The notes: generated by a model from the sequence alone, not told the origin. A stretch of 64,000 nucleotides of DNA from Vibrio sinaloensis (GCF_023195835.1 NZ_CP096199.1:930001-994000), one strand, 5' to 3'. Positions 55,862-64,000 are shown, counted from the first letter of the stretch. Made by a program: numbers and translations.

Positions 55862-56605
55862 CTATTTTTTCGGTTGTGCATCAATACACTGACCATTAAC
55901 CGCTTTACCTTCCGGTGCCATCAAGTAGAGATACAGTGGCATGATTTGCTGTGGCGTTTTAAGTAAATCAGTATCTTCGGCAGGATACGCTTTAGCACGC
56001 ATTGCGGTACGAGTGGCGCCTGGGTTAATCGCATTCACGCGAATCGTGGTGTCGCTGAGCTCATCTGCCAGGACTTGCATCATCCCCTCAGTGGCAAATT
56101 TAGACATCGCGTAGGTGCCCCAAAAAGCACGACCACTATGACCGACAGTCGACGAGGTAAAGATGATTCGAGCATCGTCCGACTTATGCAATAACGGTAG
56201 CAGTGCTTGAGTCATCAGAAACTGCGCTTTAACGTTTACCTGCATAATATCGTCGTAAGTATCTTCACCGATTTGATCAAATGGGCTGATCACACCGAGT
56301 AAGCTCGCATTGTGTAGCACGCCGTCTAAACGACCAAATTGGCCTTCAATAGTATCAGCCATATCAAGGTAATTTTGTTTAGTGGCGCCTTTCATATCGA
56401 GCGGAATGATCGCAGGTTGCGGGTAACCCGCCGCTTCAATTTCATCATAAGTCTGTTCCAGTTTTTTCACTGTGCGGCCAAGGAGAATGACCGTCGCACC
56501 ATGCTCGGCGTAAGAGAGCGCCGCCTGCTTGCCGATGCCTGCTCCTGCACCTGTGACGAGAATGACTTTACCTTTTAGGGCATCTGAAGAAACAGCATAT
56601 TCCAC
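55862..56605 (-). CDS. yciK: YciK-family short-chain dehydrogenase
   Basis: A 247-aa SDR oxidoreductase. The nucleotide motif TGAGAGIG lies near residue 20, NNAG is replaced by HNAS (VLHNASLLG), the catalytic Ser is in FTSSTVGHSG, and YAMSK is present. It matches the YciK family (SDR with unknown substrate) in length and in ALLPLLHKSDDARIIFTSS-like segments. It is divergent from sohB, whereas in E. coli yciK is also next to sohB. Confidence 0.9.
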   Translation of the reverse strand: MEYAVSSDALKGKVILVTGAGAGIGKQAALSYAEHGATVILLGRTVKKLEQTYDEIEAAGYPQPAIIPLDMKGATKQNYLDMADTIEGQFGRLDGVLHNASLLGVISPFDQIGEDTYDDIMQVNVKAQFLMTQALLPLLHKSDDARIIFTSSTVGHSGRAFWGTYAMSKFATEGMMQVLADELSDTTIRVNAINPGATRTAMRAKAYPAEDTDLLKTPQQIMPLYLYLMAPEGKAVNGQCIDAQPKK

Positions 56606-56693
56606 GATGTGTATCCTTTTGTAATGATCTGCTTTATGAATCCATAAGTTGGTGGTTACAATACACTAATTCGCACATGAGAGGATAATCACA

Positions 56694-57755
56694 TTGGAAT
56701 TTTTATTAGACTATGGGCTGTTTTTAGCCAAGATTGTGACTGTCGTAGTCGCGATTATCGCGATTTTAGTGATAGCGAAAGCAGTAGGCAGCAAGAGTGG
56801 TGCGGCGAAAGGTGAACTAGAAATCACCAACCTGACTGAACAACACAAGCAGACAGTAGAGCAGCTAGAACACCACCTGCACGACAGTGCGTTTATGAAA
56901 GCGCGCGACAAAGCTGAGAAAAAACTCGAAAAAGAGAAAAACAAAACTCGCGAAAAAGAGATTAAGCAAGCGGCGAAACAGGGCGATTTAGAAAGCAAAC
57001 GCGAGCCGCACCTTTTTGTGCTCGACTTTAAGGGTAGCATTGATGCGAAAGAAGTCGCGTCGCTACGCGAAGAAGTGACCGCGATTCTTGCGGTTGCCCG
57101 AGAAGGGGACGAAGTGCTACTGCGCTTGGAGTCTGGCGGCGGCATGGTACACGGTTATGGCTTGGCATCGTCGCAACTCGACCGTATTAAAGCCGCAGGC
57201 CTGACCTTGACGATTGCCGTCGATAAAGTAGCGGCCAGCGGTGGCTATATGATGGCCTGCATTGCCGACAAAATTGTCTCGGCGCCGTTCGCGATTGTCG
57301 GCTCAATTGGTGTGATTGCCCAACTGCCTAACTTTAATAAGGTACTGAAAAAGTATGATATTGAATATGAGCAACTCACGGCAGGGGAGTACAAACGTAC
57401 TCTGACTATGTTTGGCGAAAACACCGACAAAGCACGTGAAAAGTTCAAGCAAGAACTAGAAGAGACGCACGGCTTGTTCAAAGACTTTATCCGCGAGCGT
57501 CGACCAGCATTGGATCTTGATAAAGTTGCCACGGGTGAGCACTGGTTTGGTACTACCGCTCACGAGCTAGGTTTGGTCGACGAGATCAAAACTTCAGACG
57601 ATATCGTAGTGGCAGCGTGCAAAGACAAAACCGTGCTGGCGATCCACTATGTTGAGAAGAAGAAACTGACATCAAAGCTGGCAGGCCTAGCGGGCGAAGC
57701 CGCCGATAATGTGCTGATGAAGTTGATTGATCGAGGCCAACGGCCGATTGTCTAA
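56694..57755 (+). CDS. sohB: SohB inner-membrane peptidase
   Basis: A 353-aa S49-family protease. One N-terminal membrane helix (residues 5-28) is followed by a charged coiled-coil of about 60 residues rich in Lys/Glu, and then a single S49 domain with nucleophile Ser in KVAASGGYMMAC and a Lys in AGEYKRTLTMFG. It starts at TTG (56694) behind GAGAGGAT. E. coli SohB is a suppressor of htrA loss. A strong terminator follows. Confidence 0.93.
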   Translation: MEFLLDYGLFLAKIVTVVVAIIAILVIAKAVGSKSGAAKGELEITNLTEQHKQTVEQLEHHLHDSAFMKARDKAEKKLEKEKNKTREKEIKQAAKQGDLESKREPHLFVLDFKGSIDAKEVASLREEVTAILAVAREGDEVLLRLESGGGMVHGYGLASSQLDRIKAAGLTLTIAVDKVAASGGYMMACIADKIVSAPFAIVGSIGVIAQLPNFNKVLKKYDIEYEQLTAGEYKRTLTMFGENTDKAREKFKQELEETHGLFKDFIRERRPALDLDKVATGEHWFGTTAHELGLVDEIKTSDDIVVAACKDKTVLAIHYVEKKKLTSKLAGLAGEAADNVLMKLIDRGQRPIV

Positions 57756-57763
57756 TCAATAAT

Positions 57764-57796
57764 AAAAAACGCTCATCCTTTGATGAGCGTTTTTTT
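57764..57796. terminator. Bidirectional terminator, sohB/LysR gene
   Basis: AAAAAACGCTCATC pairs with GATGAGCGTTTTTT across CTTT, with T-runs on both strands. Confidence 0.9.
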
Positions 57797-57806
57797 AGAT
57801 TGAGTG

Positions 57807-58703
57807 CTACGTAAACCGTTCAGTCAAGTAATCAATGAAAACACGAACCCGCTTCACTCTTTGGCTATTTTGCGTGAAGTAGAGGTATAGGCCGGGATAG
57901 GTGGTCCACTTGTCTTCAAGCACGGGTAACAGCTGTCCACTTTTAAACTCAGTGTTAAGCGCGGGAGCGACCAGTCTGCCAATACCTAATCCTTCTTTGG
58001 CGGCATCAATCATCAAATCAGTGTCATTGACGACCAGAGCGTAGGGGATTTCGACACGAACTTGTTGGCCATTCTCAGTTAGGTTAAGTTGAGCATACTT
58101 ATTTGATGTGATGAACCGATACTGGATCAGCTTATGTCTGCTTAAGTCTTGCAGTGATTGCGGAGTACCGAATTTCTGTAAGTAGTCAGGCGAAGCAAAT
58201 AGCGCTTCTTTCATCGGTTCAGTGAGTTTCTTGGCGACCATACCTTGTTCGAGAATGTTGCCAAAACGAATGCCTAAATCAATACCTTCTTTGACAATGT
58301 CGAGTGTCGCGTCGGAGATGGAGAGTTCCAATTCTATTTGTGGATATTGACGGCAAAAGTCGGCAAATATGGCTTTCAGATAGGTGTTGTAGACGAATTT
58401 GGGCACCGTGATACGGAGGTGACCACTTGGCTCCTCGGTAAGCTCCTGAACACTTTCAACGGCGTAGGTGAGCGACTCCATTGCGGCCTGAGTTCGTTCA
58501 TGGAGCTGACGCCCAGCATCAGTGAGCTCTATTTTTCGTGTTGTACGATTGAACAGGGTGAGACCAATATTCTCTTCGAGCAGTTTCAAGGACTGGCTAA
58601 CTGACGGAGCCGCCATCTCTAATTTCCTCGCCGCACCGCGAATACTTCCCTCTAGCACTATCGCTTGGAACACTTGTAGTTGGTTATAGGTAGTGCCCTT
58701 CAT
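57807..58703 (-). CDS. LysR-family transcriptional regulator
   Basis: A 298-aa LTTR with the winged helix at residues 4-63 (GSIRGAARKLEMAAPSVSQSL) and an effector domain of the LysR-substrate type. It is divergent from the flavodoxin-like oxidoreductase gene, with a 130-bp gap, which is the usual layout of an LTTR and its target. The effector is unknown. Redox or electrophile sensing would fit the target but is only inference. Confidence 0.9.
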   Translation of the reverse strand: MKGTTYNQLQVFQAIVLEGSIRGAARKLEMAAPSVSQSLKLLEENIGLTLFNRTTRKIELTDAGRQLHERTQAAMESLTYAVESVQELTEEPSGHLRITVPKFVYNTYLKAIFADFCRQYPQIELELSISDATLDIVKEGIDLGIRFGNILEQGMVAKKLTEPMKEALFASPDYLQKFGTPQSLQDLSRHKLIQYRFITSNKYAQLNLTENGQQVRVEIPYALVVNDTDLMIDAAKEGLGIGRLVAPALNTEFKSGQLLPVLEDKWTTYPGLYLYFTQNSQRVKRVRVFIDYLTERFT

Positions 58704-58833
58704 AGGGTTAAACTCAATTGTTAGGTTTTGCCTAATTAAAAAATAAAATTTACCACTCTACAAGCAATTAATAAGTCGGAGTAAAGTGACTTTATCCAAT
58801 ACAAGTAGTGCTTAATCTTCTTAGGAGCGAATT

Positions 58834-59778
58834 ATGAGCAAAATTGTCGTCATTTCTGGTCACCCAAATTTAGAGGCATCTTATACCAATAAAGTGATTT
58901 TAGATCAGCTTGAACAGCAGCTTGAAAGCGTGGATGTTCGCCGCTTGGATACGCTATACCCCGACTATCAAATCGATGTCGAAGTAGAACAAAAAGCGCT
59001 ACTTGAAGCACAAGTGGTGATCTTTCAGTTTCCGTTTTACTGGTATTCAGTACCCGCGCTGCTGAAAAAATGGATTGATGATGTATTTAGCTTCAACTTT
59101 GCTTACGGCCCTGAGGGTGACAAGCTAAAGGGGAAAGACTTTATCATCTCAACGACTATCGGTGGTCCGGCGGAATCTTACAATCCTTTGGGTTATAACC
59201 ACTTTACGGTCGAGCAAATGCTGCACCCGCTTCAGCAGCTGGCATATCTAGCGGGTATGAACTATCACCAGCCCGTTTACACCAATGGAATGGTTTATAT
59301 TCCCGGTGTTTACAACACACAACAAGGGGTCGAAGAGAAAGCTCGCGATCATGCAAAGCGTATCTCGCAGCAGGTGGCGCGTCTGTTGGAATCGCCAGAA
59401 GCGAAAATCACCGCCTTGGTTAAAACTTGGTTTGAGCAGATGGACAAGCTTGAAGGAGACTGCGGTGCTTTCCACCCGATGTTGCGCAATGATGTGGTTA
59501 TTACGGTACCGGAAGGTGAGTTTAACGGGATTGCTGGATTTAACGATTGGTACAAGATGCTGAGAGAGACGTTCAAACCGAACAGCGCGCATCGACTAGA
59601 GCAAGTGGTAGTGAACCCGAAAGCCGATGAATACTATGCAGAGATTCGCGTTAGGCTGACTGCTGAAACCACTCAAGGTGAGCACATCAATGTTCTGGTG
59701 AATGAAGAATGGAAAGTCGATTTAGCCAGTGGCGAACCACGCATTGTTACCTACAAAGTGGAACCTGTGGTGTCATAA
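58834..59778 (+). CDS. Flavodoxin-fold NAD(P)H oxidoreductase with NTF2-like C-terminal domain
   Basis: A 314-aa protein. Residues 1-190 form a Flavodoxin_2 (NQO/MdaB-type) domain with an ISGHPNLEAS start and the FPFYWYSVPALLKKWIDDV core that binds FMN or FAD and quinone. About 110 further residues (AKITALVKTWFEQMDKLEGDC to the end) look like a SnoaL/NTF2-like fold. Typical family members have 190-200 aa, so this is a fusion. The function is probably two-electron quinone reduction, and the added domain may bind a small substrate. TTAGGAGCG precedes the ATG. Confidence 0.85.
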   Translation: MSKIVVISGHPNLEASYTNKVILDQLEQQLESVDVRRLDTLYPDYQIDVEVEQKALLEAQVVIFQFPFYWYSVPALLKKWIDDVFSFNFAYGPEGDKLKGKDFIISTTIGGPAESYNPLGYNHFTVEQMLHPLQQLAYLAGMNYHQPVYTNGMVYIPGVYNTQQGVEEKARDHAKRISQQVARLLESPEAKITALVKTWFEQMDKLEGDCGAFHPMLRNDVVITVPEGEFNGIAGFNDWYKMLRETFKPNSAHRLEQVVVNPKADEYYAEIRVRLTAETTQGEHINVLVNEEWKVDLASGEPRIVTYKVEPVVS

Positions 59779-59786
59779 TGACCAAT

Positions 59787-59820
59787 AACAACCCCGCTAG
59801 AGCTAGCGGGGTTGTTAATA
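59787..59820. terminator. Terminator, oxidoreductase gene/rhlE
   Basis: AACAACCCCGCTAG pairs with CTAGCGGGGTTGTT between convergent genes. The T-tracts are short. Confidence 0.75.
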
Positions 59821-59833
59821 TTACGGTCAGGCT

Positions 59834-61252
59834 CTACTGTGCTTTTGGCTTCGCGTTGGTCGGCTTGCGATTTGATGGGCGGCGAGGCTTGTTTGTGCTA
59901 TTGCCTGATCGACCTTTGGCTTTACCTTCTCCGCGCTGAGCGTTGTCACCTTTTGACTTGTTGTGACCAAAGTGACGCTTATTCTTTCCTGCAGGTTTGT
60001 TACCGCGCGCATTGTCGCCGGAGCGCTGTCCATCGGCATGATCGGTTTTTGGCTTCTTAGGCTTCTTTGGTTTTTTCGGCTTGATTGGTCGGGTATCTAG
60101 CTTCGACTCTGGTAGCGCATTGACAGGTTTAAAGCCTTCCAACTCGAATCGAGGCAGAACTTTTTGGATTAATCGCTCAATACCAAACAGCTCGCTCGCT
60201 TCATCGGCTTCAACCAAAGAATACGCTTTACCCACTTCACCCGCACGGCCAGTACGACCAATACGGTGTACATAGTCTTCTGCAACGTGCGGAAGCTCAA
60301 AATTGACCACTTGCGGTAACTGTGGAATATCGATACCACGCGCGGCGATATCGGTCGCGACTAACACGCGCACATCGCCGGATTTAAAATCGGCGAGAGC
60401 ACGAGTTCGAGCGCCTTGGCTCTTGTTACCATGAATAGGTGCGGCGGTAATGCCTTCTTTATTGAGGAACAGAGCGAGACGGTTGGCGCCATGTTTGGTT
60501 CGACAAAAAACCAGTACCTGTTTCCAATCGCCATCTTGTATGAGCTTGACCAGCATTGGTGCTTTTTTACGCTTATCCGCTGGGTAGATGCTCTGTTCAA
60601 TAGTGACGGCAGTGGAGTTTTCTGGGTTTACCGACACCTCTACCGGATCGTTCACTAAGCCTTTGGCTAAGTGGCGAATTTCAGCAGAGAAGGTGGCAGA
60701 GAACAGCAAGTTCTGACGTTGCTTCGGCAATAACTCGAGGATCTTGCGGATATCACGAATGAAGCCCATATCCAGCATGCGATCGGCTTCATCAAGAACC
60801 AACACTTCTAGCTGGTCAAATTTCACCGCATTTTGCTGATAGAGATCGAGTAAACGACCTGGCGTAGCCACCAATACATCGCAGCCTTTACGCAACTTTT
60901 GCATTTGTGGGTTAATTTTAACGCCGCCAAATACCACCAGCGAGGTCAGACGTTGGTAACGACTGTACTTGAACACATTCTCTTGAACTTGAGCCGCCAG
61001 CTCGCGTGTTGGCGTTAAGATAAGCGCGCGGACATGGTTGCCACGAACGCGTTGGCCGTTATCCAATCGCTCAAGGATTGGTAGGGTAAATCCTGCAGTT
61101 TTACCTGTACCTGTCTGCGCGGCCGCCATGACATCTTTACCAGCTAATACCGCTGGTATGGCTTGCTCCTGAATCGGAGAGGGAGTGTCATAGCCTTGTT
61201 CTTCAATGGCTTTAAGAATTGGTGCAGAAAGGCCTAAAGAGGTAAAACCCAT
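59834..61252 (-). CDS. rhlE: DEAD-box RNA helicase RhlE
   Basis: A 472-aa ATP-dependent RNA helicase. The Q motif ([14 protein letters not shown]), motif [21 protein letters not shown] ([13 protein letters not shown]), SAT and the [10 protein letters not shown] motif VI are all intact. The C-terminal 90 residues are Lys/Pro/Asn/Gly-rich and disordered, as in RhlE, and should bind RNA. RhlE is linked to ribosome maturation and RNA decay. Confidence 0.93.
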   Translation of the reverse strand: MGFTSLGLSAPILKAIEEQGYDTPSPIQEQAIPAVLAGKDVMAAAQTGTGKTAGFTLPILERLDNGQRVRGNHVRALILTPTRELAAQVQENVFKYSRYQRLTSLVVFGGVKINPQMQKLRKGCDVLVATPGRLLDLYQQNAVKFDQLEVLVLDEADRMLDMGFIRDIRKILELLPKQRQNLLFSATFSAEIRHLAKGLVNDPVEVSVNPENSTAVTIEQSIYPADKRKKAPMLVKLIQDGDWKQVLVFCRTKHGANRLALFLNKEGITAAPIHGNKSQGARTRALADFKSGDVRVLVATDIAARGIDIPQLPQVVNFELPHVAEDYVHRIGRTGRAGEVGKAYSLVEADEASELFGIERLIQKVLPRFELEGFKPVNALPESKLDTRPIKPKKPKKPKKPKTDHADGQRSGDNARGNKPAGKNKRHFGHNKSKGDNAQRGEGKAKGRSGNSTNKPRRPSNRKPTNAKPKAQ

Positions 61253-61357
61253 ATTATGTTCTCAAATGGTCAGTCGGATACATCGTGTACAAATCGCTCG
61301 AACACGAAAAGGGCGCCATTCTGCGCCCTTTAGCTGCGAACATCAACTGAATTATCG

Positions 61358-61918
61358 CTAGAGTTGAGAAACGGGCAGCTTGGTTTGCCATCGATGCCAG
61401 ACCAAAGCGATCACTAAGCCACTCAATGCGCCATACAGATGTGACTCTATGGCAACGGGGGCTGCGATCAGTTGGCTGGTGGAAGCCGAAGCGCCCATTG
61501 CTAGCTCCCACGACACTTTAGCGATGACCCCAGCCACCAGCCAGGCGCTGCTTTTTCGTCCTTGTAAGGTCTCTTGCAGTGCTAAATAAGCAAATAGCCC
61601 ATGCAGGGCGCCGGATAAGCCAACGTAGCTTGTCATACTGGAAAGGAAGTTTAAGGCGCCGACACACAGGCTCACTATCAGTAGTAGCAACAATAGTGAT
61701 GTGGCACTGGGCTTAAAAATAAAACTGATCACCCATAACCCGGCGAGATTCATCGCCAAGTGGGGAAAGTTGGTGTGGGTGAAATTTCCTGTTAGGATTC
61801 GCCACCACTGGCCGTCAATAATGAGCAAACGATGCCAGTTGACTTGTGACGCCAGTGGCTCGAATTGGAGCCCGATACAAACTAAGCTGATAGCGATTAA
61901 CAAAGCAAATAAACGCAC
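61358..61918 (-). CDS. rrtA: Rhombosortase-type rhomboid protease
   Basis: 186 aa from the GTG at 61918, which has GGGA six bases upstream. The open frame to 61942 would overlap the DTW gene. There are about six membrane helices. The serine protease motif GLSGALHG and a histidine in ESHLYGALSG fit the rhomboid Ser/His dyad. In Vibrio cholerae a rhombosortase processes GlyGly-CTERM proteins. No such substrate is encoded in this window. It is head to head with tapT. Confidence 0.82.
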   Translation of the reverse strand: MRLFALLIAISLVCIGLQFEPLASQVNWHRLLIIDGQWWRILTGNFTHTNFPHLAMNLAGLWVISFIFKPSATSLLLLLLIVSLCVGALNFLSSMTSYVGLSGALHGLFAYLALQETLQGRKSSAWLVAGVIAKVSWELAMGASASTSQLIAAPVAIESHLYGALSGLVIALVWHRWQTKLPVSQL

Positions 61919-61921
61919 ATT

Positions 61922-62527
61922 ATGTCCCGATACTGTTCTCAATGTGGAAAATCACGCAAAGCGTGTATCTGTGAGTGGATTCAAAGCCTAACATCGAATG
62001 TTGAGCTGGTCATCCTCCAACATCACAGCGAAACCCAACGCCCGATGGGGACGGCGCGTATTCTGACTTTATCATTGGCCAACAGCTGTTGTTTTGTCGG
62101 TGAGGACTTTAGTCAACATTCGCAGCTCAATCGCATGCTGAGCAACGACAACTATCGCCACTTTATTCTCTATCCGGGAGAAGAGGCACTGACACATCAG
62201 CAGGTTATCTCCGCTAGCCAAGACAAAAAAGTACGCGTCATTCTGCTCGATGGAACATGGAAGAAGGCGTATAAGATGTGGCAGTTGTCGACCAATCTAC
62301 ACACGTTACCCTTAGTGCGTTTGCCCAGTGATTTGCGCGGCAACTATCGCATTCGCAAAGCGCCCAGTGACAATAGCTTGGCGACCGTGGAAGCGGGCTA
62401 CCACATCTTATCTTTACTCGAGCCCAACCGAGATTTCTCACCATTGCTTGAGGCGTTCAATCAGATGATCGAGTTTCAGATCAAGCAAATGCCGCCCGGA
62501 GTGTTTGAAAACAACTATCAAGGCTGA
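61922..62527 (+). CDS. tapT: DTW-domain tRNA-uridine aminocarboxypropyltransferase
   Basis: A 201-aa SPOUT-like enzyme that transfers the aminocarboxypropyl group of SAM to tRNA uridine (acp3U), as shown for E. coli TapT. It has an N-terminal zinc-type cysteine cluster (CSQCGKSRKACIC), the DGTWKKAYKM signature near residue 117, and a conserved RKAPSDNSLATVEA segment. The start lies three bases from the rrtA start on the other strand. No good ribosome binding site is visible. Confidence 0.9.
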   Translation: MSRYCSQCGKSRKACICEWIQSLTSNVELVILQHHSETQRPMGTARILTLSLANSCCFVGEDFSQHSQLNRMLSNDNYRHFILYPGEEALTHQQVISASQDKKVRVILLDGTWKKAYKMWQLSTNLHTLPLVRLPSDLRGNYRIRKAPSDNSLATVEAGYHILSLLEPNRDFSPLLEAFNQMIEFQIKQMPPGVFENNYQG

Positions 62528-62550
62528 AGAAAAAGCGTCTACACTTTAGG

Positions 62551-62578
62551 TTGTCTGTGGGCTTAGACTCTGTATAAT
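62551..62578 (+). promoter_or_regulatory. Promoter of add riboswitch transcript
   Basis: TTGTCT (62551-62556), a 16-bp spacer and a perfect TATAAT (62573-62578). Transcription should start near 62585, giving a leader of about 190 nt. Confidence 0.75.
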
Positions 62579-62619
62579 TTTGCGCAATCGTTTAGCTCGC
62601 TCACGGGCGCGCTGCGATG

Positions 62620-62686
62620 CTTCGTATAATCCCGTTGATAAGGTGCGGGAGTCTCTACCTGAAACCGATAATTTCAGATTACGAAG
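62620..62686 (+). ncRNA. Adenine-sensing purine riboswitch aptamer
   Basis: This is the classic three-way purine aptamer. P1 is 62620-62625 with 62681-62686. P2 is 62631-62635/62645-62649 with loop TGATAAGGT. J2/3 is AGTCTCTA (62650-62657). P3 is 62658-62664/62672-62677 with loop CCGATAA. The conserved TATAAT before P2 and TCTACC are present. The ligand-pairing base (position 74 of known aptamers) is U at 62679 (GATTACGAAG), which selects adenine, whereas guanine aptamers have C. The one J2/3 change from the usual is C at position 48 (62653). The downstream gene is add, as in Vibrio vulnificus. Confidence 0.93.
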
Positions 62687-62699
62687 AGTAAAGTGCACA

Positions 62700-62743
62700 G
62701 CGCTTTTCTCTTTGTATGCCGGAAACTTTTCAGAGAAAAGTGC
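62700..62743 (+). other. Hairpin in add expression platform
   Basis: A 12-bp stem (62700-62711 with 62732-62743, one G-U) and a 20-nt loop lie between aptamer and ribosome binding site. No T-tract follows, so it is not an intrinsic terminator. It may bring the ribosome binding site close to the aptamer. Confidence 0.65.
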
Positions 62744-62777
62744 TTGTCGAACCAACCCTATAAATGGAGACGCAAGC

Positions 62778-63800
62778 GTGAATCAAACCACCTTTATCAA
62801 GCACCTACCCAAAGTTGAATTGCATCTGCACATCGAAGGCACCCTAGAGCCTGAAATGATGTTTCAATTGGCGCAGCGAAATAACATTGCTTTGCCCTAT
62901 AGTACGCCTGAACAAGTTAAGCAGGCTTACCAGTTTGAAAACTTACAGTCATTTCTCGATATTTACTACCAAGGCGCCAATGTGCTGGTTCATGAGCAAG
63001 ATTTTTACGATTTAACCTGGGCGTATCTGCGTCGATGTGCACAGGATAACGTCATCCATACGGAAATCTTTTTTGATCCTCAAACTCATACTGAGCGAGG
63101 CGTCGCATTTGACACTGTGATTCACGGTATTCACCGCGCCTTACAAGATGGCCGTGAGCAGCTTGGTATCTCTAGTCAAATCATCCTGTGCTTTTTGCGC
63201 CACTTAGATGAAGAGAGCGCCTTTGCAACCTTAGAGCAAGCGTTGGAGCACAAAGACAAAATCATCGGGGTTGGACTCGACTCTTCCGAGCTCGGTCATC
63301 CGCCACAAAAGTTTGCCAGGGTTTTTGCTCGTGCGCTGGAAGAGGGTTTTTTGACCGTCGCTCATGCAGGAGAAGAGGGGCCGGTCAGTAATATTTATGA
63401 CAGCTTAGAGCTACTGAAAGTGAGCCGTGTCGACCACGGTGTGCGCTGCGTTGATGACCCAGCGCTGGTTGAGCAGTTAGCCAAAAGTCAGATGTCGTTA
63501 ACGGTGTGCCCACTGTCGAATATTAAACTGAAGGTATTTGCTTCGATGCAGGAGCACAACATTGTTGAACTACTACGTCGCGGAGTCTGTGTGACGATCA
63601 ACTCTGATGATCCTGCCTACTTTGGTGGTTACATGAGCGACAACTTTAATGCGGTGGCTGAGCACCTGAGTGTGACTGAACAAGAATTGGCGCAATTTAC
63701 TCGCAACGCGATTAACGCCAGTTTTGTCAGTGATAGCGATAAGAGCCGCTTGCACAGTCAATTGCAGAGCTTTGTTGCGGGTGACAACGGATTTGTCTAG
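62778..63800 (+). CDS. add: Adenine/adenosine deaminase family enzyme
   Basis: A 340-aa zinc TIM-barrel amidohydrolase. The GTG at 62778 follows TGGAGA; the open frame to 62580 is riboswitch leader. Zinc histidines are in [13 protein letters not shown] and VAHAGEEG, with a catalytic Asp pair in [10 protein letters not shown]. The [10 protein letters not shown] and [11 protein letters not shown] segments resemble adenine deaminases of the ADD superfamily more than classic adenosine deaminases, which carry HLDG and a different Gly-Asp segment. Adenine as substrate would fit the adenine riboswitch. The product would be hypoxanthine. Confidence 0.9.
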   Translation: MNQTTFIKHLPKVELHLHIEGTLEPEMMFQLAQRNNIALPYSTPEQVKQAYQFENLQSFLDIYYQGANVLVHEQDFYDLTWAYLRRCAQDNVIHTEIFFDPQTHTERGVAFDTVIHGIHRALQDGREQLGISSQIILCFLRHLDEESAFATLEQALEHKDKIIGVGLDSSELGHPPQKFARVFARALEEGFLTVAHAGEEGPVSNIYDSLELLKVSRVDHGVRCVDDPALVEQLAKSQMSLTVCPLSNIKLKVFASMQEHNIVELLRRGVCVTINSDDPAYFGGYMSDNFNAVAEHLSVTEQELAQFTRNAINASFVSDSDKSRLHSQLQSFVAGDNGFV

Positions 63801-63884
63801 CATGGCTAGATAACTGCCCATTTTTGAACCGCGCAAAACGATGACAAGGAAGGTCATCTTATTCCACAGTTGCTAAGGAGCTCT

Positions 63885-64000
63885 ATGCAGCCTCACATTG
63901 ATCAAACCATTCCACTTTCAGAGTTGATGCTCTCCTTGACCACCGCGCTGGATATGACGGAAGGCCAGCCGCCAGAACATTGTATTCGCTGTTGCTGGAT
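63885..64000 (+). CDS. HD-domain phosphohydrolase, N-terminal fragment
   Basis: The first 38 codons of a gene cut by the window end. AAGGAG lies four bases before the ATG. The segment LSELMLSLTTALDMTEGQPPEH resembles the start of HD/HD-GYP-type proteins, in which such a helix precedes the first metal-binding histidine. Whether it is a cyclic di-GMP phosphodiesterase cannot be judged from this fragment. Confidence 0.55.
   Translation, partial: MQPHIDQTIPLSELMLSLTTALDMTEGQPPEHCIRCCW

Noticed and set aside
62700..62743. Intrinsic terminator in the add leader
   Set aside because: The stem is strong, but AGTGCTTGTCG follows instead of a T-run.
62580..62777. Long N-terminal extension of the add reading frame
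   Set aside because: It covers the riboswitch aptamer. The family-like sequence and the ribosome binding site start at 62778.
63839..63860. Terminator after add
   Set aside because: GATGAC/GTCATC is only a 6-bp stem with no proper T-tract, so it is too weak to call.

Overview
The window looks like a stretch of a Vibrio chromosome. The evidence is gene content and order: lolA-rarA-serS, sppA-ansA, yoaA-tsaB-slp-fadD-rnd, rne/rluC-maf-yceD-rpmF-plsX-fabHDG-acpP-fabF-pabC-mltG-tmk-holB-tatD-ptsG, a YnhF-type peptide, a rhombosortase, CheV, a secreted M28 aminopeptidase, and an adenine riboswitch in front of add (the arrangement known from Vibrio vulnificus). Coding density is high. I see no insertion sequence, prophage, integron, CRISPR array, rRNA or tRNA gene.

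Layout. 1-2865: end of an ABC transporter operon (permease, ATPase) and a membrane diguanylate cyclase. 2884-8064: dusC (-), a SEC-C protein, lolA, rarA, serS. 8254-15948: aminopeptidase, ansA (-), sppA (-), fadH with a FadR-like operator, purU (-). 16147-23858: a small protein, yoaA, tsaB, a small protein, slp, an alpha/beta hydrolase, fadD, rnd. 23964-28786: SulP transporter (-) and rne (-) with a long structured leader. 29360-41909: rluC, maf (-), then the yceD-rpmF-plsX-fab cluster running into pabC-mltG-tmk-holB-tatD. 42353-50517: ptsG, two small envelope proteins, the ynhF-patatin pair, pykA (-), mlc, cheV. 50552-55746: the SOS mutagenesis cassette imuA-imuB-dnaE2 (-) behind a near-consensus LexA box. 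55862-64000: yciK (-), sohB, a LysR regulator divergent from a flavodoxin/NTF2-like fusion oxidoreductase, rhlE (-), rhombosortase (-) head to head with a DTW-domain gene, the adenine riboswitch with add, and the start of an HD-domain gene.

Themes. Lipid metabolism appears as degradation (fadH, fadD) and synthesis (plsX, fabHDG, acpP, fabF), with FadR-like sites at fadH and before acpP. Sugar control appears as ptsG, its expected repressor gene mlc, and pykA within 7 kb. DNA damage response appears as imuA-imuB-dnaE2, rarA and yoaA. RNA metabolism appears as rne, rnd, rluC, dusC, tsaB, tapT and rhlE.

The most interesting element is the add leader at 62573-62778. It holds a purine aptamer with the adenine-specifying U, and its ligand-binding J2/3 strand can form seven base pairs with the add Shine-Dalgarno region. 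That suggests a direct ON-switch mechanism. Other points worth a look are a possibly leaderless yceD mRNA, a terminator hairpin directly before the diguanylate cyclase start, a terminator-like hairpin inside the fab cluster, the overlapping start region of rrtA/tapT, and the 30-residue YnhF-type peptide. Several gene starts below were moved from the longest open frame using ribosome binding sites, promoters or terminators.
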